Source: Roseateles_B flavus | GTDB taxonomy: Bacteria; Pseudomonadota; Gammaproteobacteria; Burkholderiales; Burkholderiaceae_C | NCBI RefSeq assembly: GCF_039872765.1 | Contig: NZ_JBDPZC010000006.1 | Location: forward strand, 310,001 to 374,000 | Length of the DNA stretch: 64,000 nt | Direction: 5' to 3' | In this document: positions 16,478-27,142 of the stretch, piece after piece | Layout of the letters: every line of letters starts with the position of its first letter | How positions within the stretch are numbered: the first letter of the stretch is position 1 | Program-made: the position numbers and the translations under genes | The notes under the pieces: generated by a model | What the model was told of the DNA's origin: nothing | The model's input: the letters and a program-made list of their open reading frames with translations, nothing else | Databases searched by the model: none

Positions 16478-16825
16478 ATGAGTAGCTTGTTTGCAGATGC
16501 CCTGAAGTCGACGGCCGAAACCTTCCTGAACCGCCTGCGCGACGTGATCAACGCCGAGCCCGCCATCGCCATCGCGGAGCGCCTGATGTCGGCGCTGAAC
16601 GCCACCGGCATCCGCACCGAGGCCCACTACATGCCGAAGACCGGCGTACTGCTGGTCTGCCTCATCGAAGCCGCCGACGTGGGCGCCGCCACGGCCGTCA
16701 TGCAGGACGAGTGCCGGGCGCTGGGCCTGGGCGCGTCGCCCGACGGCAAGCGCGCCTTCGTGATCCACGCGACGGGCACGCCTGGCCCGGCCCGCATCCG
16801 CCTCGAATGGAAGGGCACGCAATGA
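16478..16825 (+). CDS. hypothetical prophage protein
   Basis: A 115-residue protein with a GGGAG ribosome site before the ATG. It is predicted to be a mix of helix (N-terminal LFADALKSTAETFLNRLRDVI) and beta strand (GVLLVCLIEAADVG, RAFVIHATG). No motif recognised. It is the first of five small genes with tight spacing downstream of the replication gene, so an early or replication-accessory role is likely only from context. Confidence 0.55.
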   Translation: MSSLFADALKSTAETFLNRLRDVINAEPAIAIAERLMSALNATGIRTEAHYMPKTGVLLVCLIEAADVGAATAVMQDECRALGLGASPDGKRAFVIHATGTPGPARIRLEWKGTQ

Positions 16826-16980
16826 CGATCGTCACCAAGGAAGCAGTGCGCCGCGAGGTCGAGCGCATCACCAAGGCGAACTACGGCTTCGAGCCGGACG
16901 AGATCCACATCCTGGCCGCAGCCAGCCTGTGCCTGCCCATCGAGGCGGTGCAGCAGGTGATGGCCGAGGCCGCCAACTGA
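16822..16980 (+). CDS. very small hypothetical prophage protein
   Basis: A 52-residue protein starting at an ATGA overlap with the preceding gene. The sequence (MTIVTKEAVRREVERITKANYGFEPDEIHILAAASLCLPIEAVQQVMAEAAN) is a plausible three-helix peptide with normal codon use. No family recognised. Coupling to the upstream gene supports that it is translated. Confidence 0.5.
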   Translation: MTIVTKEAVRREVERITKANYGFEPDEIHILAAASLCLPIEAVQQVMAEAAN

Positions 16981-16989
16981 AAGTGCACC

Positions 16990-17478
16990 ATGAACCACCT
17001 GCAGATCCTCAGCAGCATTCCCACCCTCGCGCAGGCCGCCCACGGCGCCGGCAAGCTGTCGGAGCACGAGCGCCAGCTCGAGCTGGTCCCCAGCGAGAAA
17101 GCCCTCGCAGCGCTCACATTGGGCGACTTCAGCATCCAACAGTGGCGCCACCTGGCGGACGCGGCCAACGTCAGCGAGATGCTGACCGAGCTGCAGATCG
17201 CCGGCAACCTGCGCCACATGGTCGACGAGGGCCATGCCGCCATCGCCGAGCTGATCGCCAGCCATCAAGCCACCGGCGTCTGGGCGGCCAACGCCGACCA
17301 GCTGCAGCGCATCAATGACATGCGCTTCGTCTTCCGCGTCCAGCTTGAGCACTGCAGCCGCCGTGAACTGGACCGCGCCAAGCACAAGGTGCGCGAGTTC
17401 ATCCGCCAGGTGAACGCCGGCAAGACGCCGCGCAACTGCATCGTCCACGGCCAGGCCGTGACCACCACCAGCCACTGA
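16990..17478 (+). CDS. hypothetical prophage protein
   Basis: A 162-residue protein, nearly all helical, containing a repeated pattern of charged residues. The central part (WRHLADAANVSEMLTELQIAGNLRHMVDEGHAAIAELIA) and the C-terminal CSRRELDRAKHKVREFIRQV look like a soluble helical bundle. I do not recognise the family. It sits in the early gene string with a 9-bp gap to its neighbour. Confidence 0.55.
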   Translation: MNHLQILSSIPTLAQAAHGAGKLSEHERQLELVPSEKALAALTLGDFSIQQWRHLADAANVSEMLTELQIAGNLRHMVDEGHAAIAELIASHQATGVWAANADQLQRINDMRFVFRVQLEHCSRRELDRAKHKVREFIRQVNAGKTPRNCIVHGQAVTTTSH

Positions 17479-17488
17479 GGAGCCCCCC

Positions 17489-17830
17489 ATGAAGGCATCG
17501 AACCTGACCACGCCCCGCACCCTGGCCGCCTGCCAGTTCGTTTCCAATGCCAGCCCCCTGCCACGCCCGGGCCGGCGTGCTCGCAGCCGCGCGGTGCTGG
17601 GCCTGATGCGAGCCCTGCTGTCGCCCTTCACGGCGCCGGCGGCGCCGCTCCCGGACATGGTCTGGCACAGCAAGATCGGCCAGCGCGTGCGCTACAACGG
17701 CCACCCGCACATGGTCACCGGCGCCCAGCGCGTGGCCGACAACCCCTCGCTGCTGCGCTACCGCCTGCTGCCCCTGGGCGGCCAGGTCGAGATCTGGTCC
17801 GAGCCGCGCCCGACGCTGGAGGCGGCATGA
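17489..17830 (+). CDS. hypothetical prophage protein
   Basis: A 113-residue protein with a basic, Pro/Arg-rich N-terminal half and a C-terminal small beta domain (GQRVRYNGHPHMVTGAQRVADNPSLLRYRLLPLGGQVEIW). It follows the previous gene at 10 bp with a GAGGAG-type ribosome site, and its stop overlaps the next start by four bases. Function unknown. Confidence 0.55.
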   Translation: MKASNLTTPRTLAACQFVSNASPLPRPGRRARSRAVLGLMRALLSPFTAPAAPLPDMVWHSKIGQRVRYNGHPHMVTGAQRVADNPSLLRYRLLPLGGQVEIWSEPRPTLEAA

Positions 17831-18183
17831 GCGAGTACAGCGTCACCATCAAGTTCGAGACGGAACGCCTGCAGAACTACACCGACGAGCACCTCGCGCA
17901 GCTCTGGCACCTGTGCCAGGCCAACCCCGCCCCCACGGGCGACAAAACCGCGGGCCTGATGACCGCCCACGTCGGCGCCGAGATCCTCCGCCGTTGGCTG
18001 ACCGCCCAGGCCCCGTCCCTGCATTGCCATCGCGAGGCCGACTTCTACTGGAAGACGCTCGTCGAGCATGGCAAGTGGGAGAGCACCGAGGACGGCGGAA
18101 AGCGCTGGACACCAAGCGCGTTGCCACGGCCCGAGGAGGCCCACGGCCGTATCACCGTGCTGAGCAAGCCCATCGCAAACTGA
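17827..18183 (+). CDS. hypothetical prophage protein
   Basis: A 118-residue soluble protein starting at an ATGA overlap. The N-terminus (MSEYSVTIKFETERLQNYTDEHLAQLWHLCQANP) predicts one strand and two helices. There are several Trp and His residues but no metal motif. No family recognised. Part of the translationally coupled early string. Confidence 0.55.
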   Translation: MSEYSVTIKFETERLQNYTDEHLAQLWHLCQANPAPTGDKTAGLMTAHVGAEILRRWLTAQAPSLHCHREADFYWKTLVEHGKWESTEDGGKRWTPSALPRPEEAHGRITVLSKPIAN

Positions 18184-18190
18184 TAACCCA

Positions 18191-18210
18191 GCGGCCGGGC
18201 GACCGGCCGC
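18191..18210 (+). other. intergenic GCGGCCG hairpin
   Basis: Perfect 7-bp stem GCGGCCG / CGGCCGC with loop GGCGAC, directly after the preceding stop and 8 bp before the next ATG. There is no T-run. Its stem sequence repeats that of the 6712-6733 hairpin. It may act on mRNA stability or on initiation of the next gene. Confidence 0.45.
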
Positions 18211-18218
18211 CTTCAACC

Positions 18219-18950
18219 ATGCAATTCGACAGCAACGTGAGCAGCTCGGCAGGCGGCGACTCGCTCGCAATCGGTGGGCACCTTCAGCCCATCTGGAATC
18301 GCCTCCCCTGCAACCGCGCCATGGTCCTGGCCATCCTCAACCGGACCAAGCTTCAAACCAGGCGCGGGATCAACCTCCCGAAGTGCCTGACCTGGGGCAA
18401 GGACTTCGCAGGCCAAATCGAAGTGGCGGCGGGCAAGCACCGCGGCAGCAGCTTCGACGTGGACGAACTGCGGACGCCCTACGGCCGCCGCGGCGATTGC
18501 CTCTGGGTCACCGAAGCGTGGCGAGTGCCTGCTGCCTACGATCAGGTGGCGCCGCGCGACCTCCCAAGGGCAGTCAACGTCCGCTACGAGGCGGACGGCT
18601 ACCAGCGCATCGGAACGGCAACACGGGAGGCTCTGAGCGAGCCCTGGGGAAAGTTGCGTCCCGGCATGTTCATGCTGAGACGGGCCAGCAGGATCTCGCT
18701 GGAGGTGCAGGGCGTCCGTGCGGAGCTGCTGCATGACATCAGCGAGGCTGATGCGATGGCTGAGGGCGTGGTTTACGACCCAGGTGAGGGCGGCACCTTC
18801 CATGTGCCCGGTCTGGGCGGCTGCGCTGCAGACAGCGCGGCCGGGGCGTTTCGGAAGCTCTGGGAGCAGATCAACGGCACGGAGTCCTGGGCCGCGAACC
18901 CCTGGGTCTGGGTGGTCGAGTTCAAGAAGCTGGAGAACCGAGATGCATGA
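18219..18950 (+). CDS. ASCH-like phage protein
   Basis: A 243-residue protein resembling a prophage family with an ASCH/PUA-like fold. The pattern runs KLQTRRGIN, then GDCLWVTEAWRVP, YEADGY, SEPWGKLRPGMFMLRRASRISLEVQGVRAELLHDISEADAMAEGV and the terminal LWEQINGTESWAANPWVWVVEFKKL. ASCH domains are thought to bind RNA or nucleic acid; the phage role of this family is not established. The start is the ATG after the hairpin at 18191. Confidence 0.72.
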   Translation: MQFDSNVSSSAGGDSLAIGGHLQPIWNRLPCNRAMVLAILNRTKLQTRRGINLPKCLTWGKDFAGQIEVAAGKHRGSSFDVDELRTPYGRRGDCLWVTEAWRVPAAYDQVAPRDLPRAVNVRYEADGYQRIGTATREALSEPWGKLRPGMFMLRRASRISLEVQGVRAELLHDISEADAMAEGVVYDPGEGGTFHVPGLGGCAADSAAGAFRKLWEQINGTESWAANPWVWVVEFKKLENRDA

Positions 18951-19095
18951 GCACATCAATCCTTCGGCGCAGGCCGGCGACTTGCCTGCTGAGCCTGGCG
19001 AAGTCCATGCGCATGGGGTTGGCCCTGCAGACGTCGACGAGGCGCTTGCGACGCAGCTGGACGGCGGCGAAGGCAATCTTGGCGGGGTGGGTCAT
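18922..19095 (-). CDS. candidate small antisense gene in the early region
   Basis: A 57-residue basic protein on the minus strand (it starts MTHPAKIAFAAVQLRRKR). Two things favour it over the plus-strand frame: an AAAGGA ribosome site 6 bases before its ATG, and about 95% GC at third positions over its first 37 codons, against about 65% for the opposing plus frame. It overlaps the 3' end of the ASCH-like gene. It is Arg-rich and helical, so nucleic-acid binding is possible. Family unknown. Confidence 0.45.
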   Translation of the reverse strand: MTHPAKIAFAAVQLRRKRLVDVCRANPMRMDFARLSRQVAGLRRRIDVLMHLGSPAS

Positions 19096-19290
19096 GATGA
19101 GTCCTTTGCAGTGAATCGGGACTCCATGATTGCCCAGGACTCGAGTTCCAAAGATACGGCCCGCCCCCGCTCCCTGGATGCGATGGAGGAGGATTGCGGC
19201 GAGGGCATGGCGACCCACTCTACATCACTGCATGTGGGGCAAATGCAGCCGCCCGATGACTACCGCCCAAAGAAGGAGAAAGGCCGATGA
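18943..19290 (+). CDS. hypothetical prophage ORF, coding status uncertain
   Basis: A 115-residue frame that overlaps the ASCH-like gene by 8 bases and whose stop overlaps the AlpA-like start as ATGA, which fits translational coupling. Against it: low-complexity acidic composition, unusually low third-position GC for this genome (about 65% over the first half) and a better-looking minus-strand frame inside it. I list it as possible. Confidence 0.35.
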   Translation: MHEHINPSAQAGDLPAEPGEVHAHGVGPADVDEALATQLDGGEGNLGGVGHDESFAVNRDSMIAQDSSSKDTARPRSLDAMEEDCGEGMATHSTSLHVGQMQPPDDYRPKKEKGR

Positions 19291-19529
19291 GCTTTGCCAA
19301 CATCATCCTCAACCGGGAGCAGGCCGCTGAGGCGATGAGCCTGGCGCTCTCCACCTTCGAGGAGGGCGTCCGGCAGGGCCTGTATCCCAGGCCTAGGAAG
19401 CTCTCCGCGAATCGGGTTGGCTGGCTCCGAAAGGACCTGGAGCGCGCAGCTGAGGCCCTGCCCGAATCGGACCTGCCACCGCCGCCAAACACTGGCGCCA
19501 GCAAGCGCAAGGCCAAGGCAGAGGCTTAG
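19287..19529 (+). CDS. AlpA/excisionase-like small DNA-binding protein
   Basis: An 80-residue protein with an AGGAGAAAGG ribosome site. The core IILNREQAAEAMSLALSTFEEGVRQGLYPRPRKLSANRVGWLRKDLERAAEALPESDLPPPPNTG matches the MerR/AlpA-type winged helix used by prophage excisionases and integrase activators (R-E-x-A-A-E-A ... S-T-F-E ... G-x-x-P-x-P-x-x-L-S ... R-V-G-W-L). It is convergent with the integrase and overlaps its 3' end by 4 bp. Probable role: directing excision or controlling integrase transcription. Confidence 0.78.
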   Translation: MSFANIILNREQAAEAMSLALSTFEEGVRQGLYPRPRKLSANRVGWLRKDLERAAEALPESDLPPPPNTGASKRKAKAEA

Positions 19530-20845
19530 GGCCTGGCCGCGGCAGCTGAGGCCTCCCACCTCGCGGCGATCTCGCCCAACCAGTGCCGCCGCTCCTTGTC
19601 ATAACCGTACCTGTCGTAGACGCCGGCCACGCCAGACTGGATGTGCCCCAGGACCGCCTCCGCAACGTTCTCGGGGCACCCCATGGCCGACAGGTGCGTC
19701 CGCACCGTCCGGCGCAAGTCGTGAGGCCCGAAGGCTGGGAAGTCATGCGGAAACCTCGCCCGGCGATGCTCCGGCCTGCTGGTGTTGTTCGGCCGGTGAT
19801 GCCAGACCGCCACGCCGATCACTTTCTGCTGCACGTGTGGCACCTTGGCCGACTTGTTTACCGCTGGCCAGATCCATCCGCCCTCACCGGCGGCGCCACG
19901 GCGACGCCGGATGATCTCAGCGGCCCGGCCGAGCAAGGGTACGCGCAGGTCCATCGCGAGCTCATGCCGGCGCATCTTCTGCTTGGCCGCGGGGATGGTC
20001 CACCAGAGGCCGTCAGGTTCTTCGGTCAGCTCCTTGGCCTCCATCATGCAGATCTCCACGCCCCGGGTGCCCGTCCACAGGTAGAGCGTCAGCAACTCCT
20101 CGACCAGTCTCGACATGTTCGGCAGGAAGCGCAGCAGCACCCCGACCTGATCGAGGGTCAGCACCACCTTCTCTGCCCGGCCCTGGTGTTCATGATCGCC
20201 ATCCAGTCCCTGCGTGTAGACCTTGCCCTTTGACTTCAGTTGCCCGCGCAAGATGAGGCGCCACCAGTTGGGCACTTCCTCGGAAAGCCGGCCCGAGTCA
20301 TGGCCCCACTCCCAGGCCGCCCCCAGCAGCCGGCGTAGGTTTGCCGCGGCCACCGGGAAGCTACGCTTGGCGTCGATGAGGTCGTAGGCCTGGGCCCGCG
20401 TGACGCCGGCCGCGGGCACGTCAGCAAGATCCCCCAGCTGGTTCTCGGCAACGCTGCGCGCCTCCACCAGGTGCTTCCGGGTGATGTTGCCCTCCAGCTT
20501 GCGGTCGATGTAGGCATACAGGAGCCGCTTCACCGTCAGGACCTGCTCTGCCTTTTCGGGGGCCTTCTCCGTGGCGCGCGCCAGGCGCTTCTCCGAGGCC
20601 GGGCAGCGGCCAGCGTCCCGCACCGCTTTGGCATCGCCCCAGGCGGCGAAAGCCTGGGCCAGGCCCATCTCGGGCCATGCTCCCAGCTTTAGCTGCTTCA
20701 TCAGGCCGTTGATCGGACTCTTGTACCGGTATGCCCAGGTCCGGGTGCTGCCCGTTGCCTCCAGGCGCAGGCCTGGAGCGTCATTCACCGTAAGATGTTG
20801 CCCGGCTGCCAACTGCTTGGCCGCCCGCGCGTCAAAGGTCGCCAT
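19526..20845 (-). CDS. prophage tyrosine integrase
   Basis: A 439-residue site-specific recombinase. It has an N-terminal arm-binding DUF4102-like region (GLRLEATGSTRTWAYRYKSPINGLMKQLKLG), a core-binding helical domain and the catalytic domain. All catalytic positions can be seen: R261 (TGTRGVEI), H375 and R378 (HDLRRT), H401 (LGHIQSG) and Y410. It is the last prophage gene and is transcribed toward the phage interior. Its start is 148 bp from mutS on the opposite strand, placing the attachment site in or near that gap. No tRNA is visible there, so integration is probably intergenic or at the mutS 5' end. Confidence 0.93.
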   Translation of the reverse strand: MATFDARAAKQLAAGQHLTVNDAPGLRLEATGSTRTWAYRYKSPINGLMKQLKLGAWPEMGLAQAFAAWGDAKAVRDAGRCPASEKRLARATEKAPEKAEQVLTVKRLLYAYIDRKLEGNITRKHLVEARSVAENQLGDLADVPAAGVTRAQAYDLIDAKRSFPVAAANLRRLLGAAWEWGHDSGRLSEEVPNWWRLILRGQLKSKGKVYTQGLDGDHEHQGRAEKVVLTLDQVGVLLRFLPNMSRLVEELLTLYLWTGTRGVEICMMEAKELTEEPDGLWWTIPAAKQKMRRHELAMDLRVPLLGRAAEIIRRRRGAAGEGGWIWPAVNKSAKVPHVQQKVIGVAVWHHRPNNTSRPEHRRARFPHDFPAFGPHDLRRTVRTHLSAMGCPENVAEAVLGHIQSGVAGVYDRYGYDKERRHWLGEIAARWEASAAAARP

Positions 20846-20866
20846 CCGCCTCCCCTCCGGTAGAAC

Positions 20867-20913
20867 CTACGCCTGGTTGAAATCCGGGCGAATGTTACGC
20901 CAGAAGCTACGCC
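20867..20913. repeat. three YTACGCC repeats upstream of the integrase
   Basis: CTACGCC at 20867-20873, TTACGCC at 20895-20901 and CTACGCC at 20907-20913, all on the plus strand just upstream of the integrase start. Short direct repeats beside an integrase gene are often arm-type binding sites. The attachment core itself cannot be identified because the other prophage end is outside the window. Confidence 0.4.
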
Positions 20914-20993
20914 ATCCCACCAAGTGCCGATGGCGTGCAGGCACCGTGCGGGCAACTTTTGCAGCGAACTAAGGGCGGCAATCCGGGCCAGAA

Positions 20994-23639
<2,646 letters not shown>

Positions 23640-23658
23640 AGCCGCCAACCGACACCTC

Positions 23659-24522
23659 ATGCCCCAGACTCCTCCGGCCGAGCGCCACCTCGTCTTCTCC
23701 CACGCCAACGGCTTTCCCGCGGGCTGCTACCGCGTGCTGTTCGAGACCTGGGAGCGGGCCGGCTGGACGGTGCATGCCATCCCGCGCCTGGGCCACGACC
23801 CGCAGTACCCGGTCACCAGCAACTGGCCGCACCTGCGGGACCAGCTGATCCATTTCATCGAGCGCCAGGTGCGCCCGCGCATGAAGACGCCTGGGCCGGT
23901 GATGCTGGCTGGCCATTCGCTGGGTGGCGGCGTGAGCCTGCTCGCGGCCTGCCGGCGGCCGGACCTGGTGCGCGGCCTGCTGATGCTGGACTCGCCCGTG
24001 GTCTCGGGCTGGAAGGCGCACAGCATCCATGTGGCCAAGCTGACGGGGCTGATCGAGCGGGTGTCGCCCGGCAAGATCTCCAGCCAGCGCCGCCATCGCT
24101 GGCCCTCGCGCGAGGCGGTGTTCGAGCACTTTGCCAGCAAGCACAAGTTTGCCCGCTGGGACGAGCGCGTGCTGCGCGACTACATCGCCAGCGGCTTCGA
24201 TGAGATCGAGGGCGAGGTCCACCTGGGCTTCCGCCGCGAGGTCGAGACACGCATCTACAACACGCTGCCGCACACCTTCGACCGCATCATGCGCCGGCAC
24301 CCGCCGCGCTGCCCGGTGGCCTTCGTCGCGGGCACGCAGTCCGAGGAACTGCGCCAGGCCGGGGCCGAGGCCAGCAAGCGCCTGGCCGGCCACAACTTCC
24401 ATTGGATGGATGGCGGCCACCTCTATCCTTTCGAGCGGCCCGATGACACGGCCGCCCTCGTGCTGCAATTGCTGGACCGGCTGGAAGCGGAGGCTGCGGC
24501 CCCCGGCGCGACCTCGCTATAA
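23659..24522 (+). CDS. alpha/beta-fold hydrolase
   Basis: A 287-residue cytosolic enzyme. HANGFP near residues 15-20 is the oxyanion-loop motif (H-G/A-N-G-F-P) and GHSLGGG near 91-97 holds the nucleophile Ser. The catalytic His is probably in the late GGHLYPFERP segment, which resembles the G-G-H-x-x-P/H ending of esterases. Substrate unknown. It follows mutS by 19 bp, and its stop codon lies inside the apparent pyrG -10 element. Confidence 0.82.
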   Translation: MPQTPPAERHLVFSHANGFPAGCYRVLFETWERAGWTVHAIPRLGHDPQYPVTSNWPHLRDQLIHFIERQVRPRMKTPGPVMLAGHSLGGGVSLLAACRRPDLVRGLLMLDSPVVSGWKAHSIHVAKLTGLIERVSPGKISSQRRHRWPSREAVFEHFASKHKFARWDERVLRDYIASGFDEIEGEVHLGFRREVETRIYNTLPHTFDRIMRRHPPRCPVAFVAGTQSEELRQAGAEASKRLAGHNFHWMDGGHLYPFERPDDTAALVLQLLDRLEAEAAAPGATSL

Positions 24523-24523
24523 T
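24518..24523 (+). promoter_or_regulatory. probable pyrG -10 element
   Basis: A perfect TATAAT 44 bp upstream of the pyrG ATG, overlapping the hydrolase stop codon. The -35 region (TGCGGC at 17-bp spacing) is poor, so activation or an extended contact may be needed. Confidence 0.5.
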
Positions 24524-24567
24524 CGCGCTTTACCACCACAGCGTTCTTGCATCGGACGCTGCAAGAC

Positions 24568-26211
24568 ATGACCAAGTACGTCTTCGTCACCGGCGGTGTG
24601 GTGTCCTCCCTCGGCAAGGGCATCGCATCGGCCTCTCTGGCTGCCATCCTCGAATCGCGCGGCCTCTCCGTCACCCTCATCAAGCTGGATCCCTACATCA
24701 ACGTGGATCCGGGCACGATGTCCCCCTTCCAGCACGGCGAAGTCTTCGTCACCGATGACGGTGCCGAGACGGACCTCGACCTGGGCCACTACGAGCGCTT
24801 CATCACCACGCGGATGAAGAAGGCCAACAACTTCACCACCGGGCAGATCTACATGTCGGTGCTGGAGAAGGAACGCCGTGGCGACTACCTCGGCAAGACG
24901 GTGCAGGTGATTCCGCACATCACCAATGAAATGCAGGAGTTCATCCGTCGCGGCGCCGGTCACGGCACGCCGGATGCGGTCGACGTGGCCATTGTCGAGA
25001 TCGGCGGCACGGTGGGCGACATCGAGTCCCTGCCCTTCCTGGAAGCCGCCCGCCAGATGAGCCTGAAGATGGGTCCGACGAACGTTGCCTTCGTCCACCT
25101 GACCTATGTGCCCTGGATCGCCGCTGCCGGCGAGCTCAAGACCAAGCCCACGCAGCACACGGTGCAGAAGCTGCGCGAGATCGGCATCCAGCCCGACGCC
25201 CTGCTGTGCCGCGCCGACCGCCGCATCCCGGATGACGAGCGCGAGAAGATCTCGCTGTTCACCAACGTGCCCGAGTACGGCGTGATCTCCATGTGGGACG
25301 TGAACACCATCTACAAGGTGCCGCGCGTGCTGCATGAGCAGGGCCTGGACCAGCTGATCTGCACCAAGTTGCAGCTCAACACCAAGTCGGCCGACCTGAA
25401 GCGCTGGGACACCCTGGTGCATGAGGTGGAGAACCCGGCCCAGCAGGTCACCATCGCCATGTGCGGCAAGTACACCGACCTGTCGGACTCGTACAAGTCG
25501 CTGAACGAGGCCCTGCGCCACGCCGGCATCCACAACCATGCCGGCGTCAGGATCGAGTACGTCGATTCCGAGCAGCTGAGCAGGGACAACATCGCCCAGC
25601 TGGCGCAGTACGACGCCATCCTGGTGCCGGGCGGCTTCGGCAAGCGCGGTGTCGAGGGCAAGATCCTGGCGGCCCAGTACGCCCGCGAGCACAAGGTGCC
25701 CTACCTGGGCATCTGCCTGGGCATGCAGGTCGCGACCATCGAGTACGCCCGCCACATGGCCGGCCTGGAAGGCGCGAACTCCACCGAGTTCGACCCCGAG
25801 ACCCAGCACCCGGTCATCGCCCTGATCGACGAATGGCAGGACGCCGACGGCACCATCCAGAAGCGCGACGAGAAGAGCGACCTCGGCGGCACCATGCGCC
25901 TGGGCGCCCAGAGCTCGGACGTCAAGCCGGGCACCCTGGCCCACGAGATCTACGGCCCGGTCGTGACCGAGCGCCACCGCCACCGCTATGAAGCCAACGA
26001 GCACTACCTCGACAAGCTCCAGGCGGCCGGCCTGGTGATCTCGGCCATCACCCAGCGCGAGAAGCTCACCGAGATCGTCGAGCTGCCACGCGAGGTGCAC
26101 CCCTGGTTCGTGGGCGTGCAGTTCCACCCCGAGTTCAAGTCCACCCCCTGGGACGGCCATCCGCTGTTCACCGCCTTCATCAAGGCGGCCCTGAGCCACA
26201 AGAAGGCCTGA
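24568..26211 (+). CDS. pyrG: CTP synthase
   Basis: A 547-residue enzyme making CTP from UTP, ATP and glutamine. The start MTKYVFVTGGVVSSLGKG is the canonical N-terminus with the P-loop; the synthetase domain contains LDPYINVDPGTMSPFQHGEVFVTDDGAETDLDLGHYERF. The glutaminase domain (about residue 290 on) has GICLGMQ with the nucleophile Cys and the C-terminal VQFHPEFKS. First gene of the pyrG-kdsA unit, 13 bp before kdsA. Confidence 0.98.
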   Translation: MTKYVFVTGGVVSSLGKGIASASLAAILESRGLSVTLIKLDPYINVDPGTMSPFQHGEVFVTDDGAETDLDLGHYERFITTRMKKANNFTTGQIYMSVLEKERRGDYLGKTVQVIPHITNEMQEFIRRGAGHGTPDAVDVAIVEIGGTVGDIESLPFLEAARQMSLKMGPTNVAFVHLTYVPWIAAAGELKTKPTQHTVQKLREIGIQPDALLCRADRRIPDDEREKISLFTNVPEYGVISMWDVNTIYKVPRVLHEQGLDQLICTKLQLNTKSADLKRWDTLVHEVENPAQQVTIAMCGKYTDLSDSYKSLNEALRHAGIHNHAGVRIEYVDSEQLSRDNIAQLAQYDAILVPGGFGKRGVEGKILAAQYAREHKVPYLGICLGMQVATIEYARHMAGLEGANSTEFDPETQHPVIALIDEWQDADGTIQKRDEKSDLGGTMRLGAQSSDVKPGTLAHEIYGPVVTERHRHRYEANEHYLDKLQAAGLVISAITQREKLTEIVELPREVHPWFVGVQFHPEFKSTPWDGHPLFTAFIKAALSHKKA

Positions 26212-26224
26212 AGGAGCGCTGTCC

Positions 26225-27082
26225 ATGAAGCTGTGCGGCTTTGATGTCGGGATCGACAAGCCTTTCTTCCTGATCGCCGGCACCTGCTCGATCGAGAGCC
26301 TGGAGCTCTCCATCGAGGTGGCCGGCCAGCTCAAGGAGGCCTGTTCGGCCCTGGGCATCCCCCTCATCTACAAGGGCTCCTTCGACAAGGCCAACCGCTC
26401 CTCCGGCACCAGCAAGCGCGGTGTCGGCATGGACGCCGGCCTGAAGATCCTGGACGAGGTGCGACGCCAGCTCGGGCTGCCCATCCTGACCGATGTGCAC
26501 GACGAATCCCAGGTGGCCCCCGTGGCCGCCGTAGTCGACGTGCTGCAGACCCCGGCCTTCCTCTGCCGCCAGACGGACTTCATCCGCGCGGTGGCCAAGT
26601 CGGGCAAGCCGGTGAACATCAAGAAGGGCCAGTTCCTCGCGCCCTGGGACATGAAGAACGTCATCGACAAGGCCCGCGAAGCTGCCCGCGAAGCCGGCCT
26701 GCCCGAAGACAGCTTCCTGGCCTGCGAGCGCGGCGTGAGCTTCGGCTACAACAACCTCGTGGCGGACATGTGCAGCCTGGCCGAGATGCGCAAGTCCGGC
26801 GCCCCCGTGGTGTTTGACGTGACCCACTCGGTGCAGAAGCCCGGCGGCCAGGGCACCACCAGCGGCGGTGCCCGCGAGATGGTGCCGGTGCTGGCCCGCG
26901 CCGGCGTGGGCGTGGGCGTGGCGGGGCTCTTCATGGAGACCCACCCGCGTCCGGCCGAGGCCTTCTCCGACGGCCCCAATGCCGTCCCGCTGAACCGCAT
27001 GCGGGCGCTGCTGGAGCAGCTCGTGGCCCTGGACCGCGTGGTCAAGAGCCAGCCCCTGCTGGAGAACGACTTCTCCGCCTGA
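26225..27082 (+). CDS. kdsA: 3-deoxy-8-phosphooctulonate synthase
   Basis: A 285-residue enzyme that condenses phosphoenolpyruvate with arabinose 5-phosphate to form KDO 8-phosphate for lipopolysaccharide. Recognised by FLIAGTCSIES, YKGSFDKANRSS, TDVHDESQV, PAFLCRQTDF and the late GLFMETHPRP. Short gap from pyrG with GGAG ribosome site. Ends just before an intrinsic terminator. Confidence 0.97.
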   Translation: MKLCGFDVGIDKPFFLIAGTCSIESLELSIEVAGQLKEACSALGIPLIYKGSFDKANRSSGTSKRGVGMDAGLKILDEVRRQLGLPILTDVHDESQVAPVAAVVDVLQTPAFLCRQTDFIRAVAKSGKPVNIKKGQFLAPWDMKNVIDKAREAAREAGLPEDSFLACERGVSFGYNNLVADMCSLAEMRKSGAPVVFDVTHSVQKPGGQGTTSGGAREMVPVLARAGVGVGVAGLFMETHPRPAEAFSDGPNAVPLNRMRALLEQLVALDRVVKSQPLLENDFSA

Positions 27083-27096
27083 GCCTGAACACCCCC

Positions 27097-27131
27097 CGGC
27101 GCGGCCTGCACAGACCGCGCCGCTTTTTCTT
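27097..27131 (+). terminator. intrinsic terminator after kdsA
   Basis: Perfect 8-bp stem CGGCGCGG / CCGCGCCG with a 10-base loop followed by CTTTTTCTT. It closes the pyrG-kdsA unit and is immediately followed by the ribosome site of the DUF1330 gene, so that gene must rely on read-through or a promoter inside the hairpin region. Confidence 0.8.
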
Positions 27132-27142
27132 CAAGGATGCCC

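Noticed and set aside
13637..16822. Open frame of 1061 codons on the minus strand
   Set aside because: Antisense to the replication protein, which has a zinc finger, Toprim and Walker motifs. The translation is repetitive Val/Leu/Gly/Ala/His without domains.
20846..20993. tRNA gene as prophage attachment site
   Set aside because: No cloverleaf-compatible sequence is seen in the 148-bp gap, and no CCA-type end is followed by the integrase.
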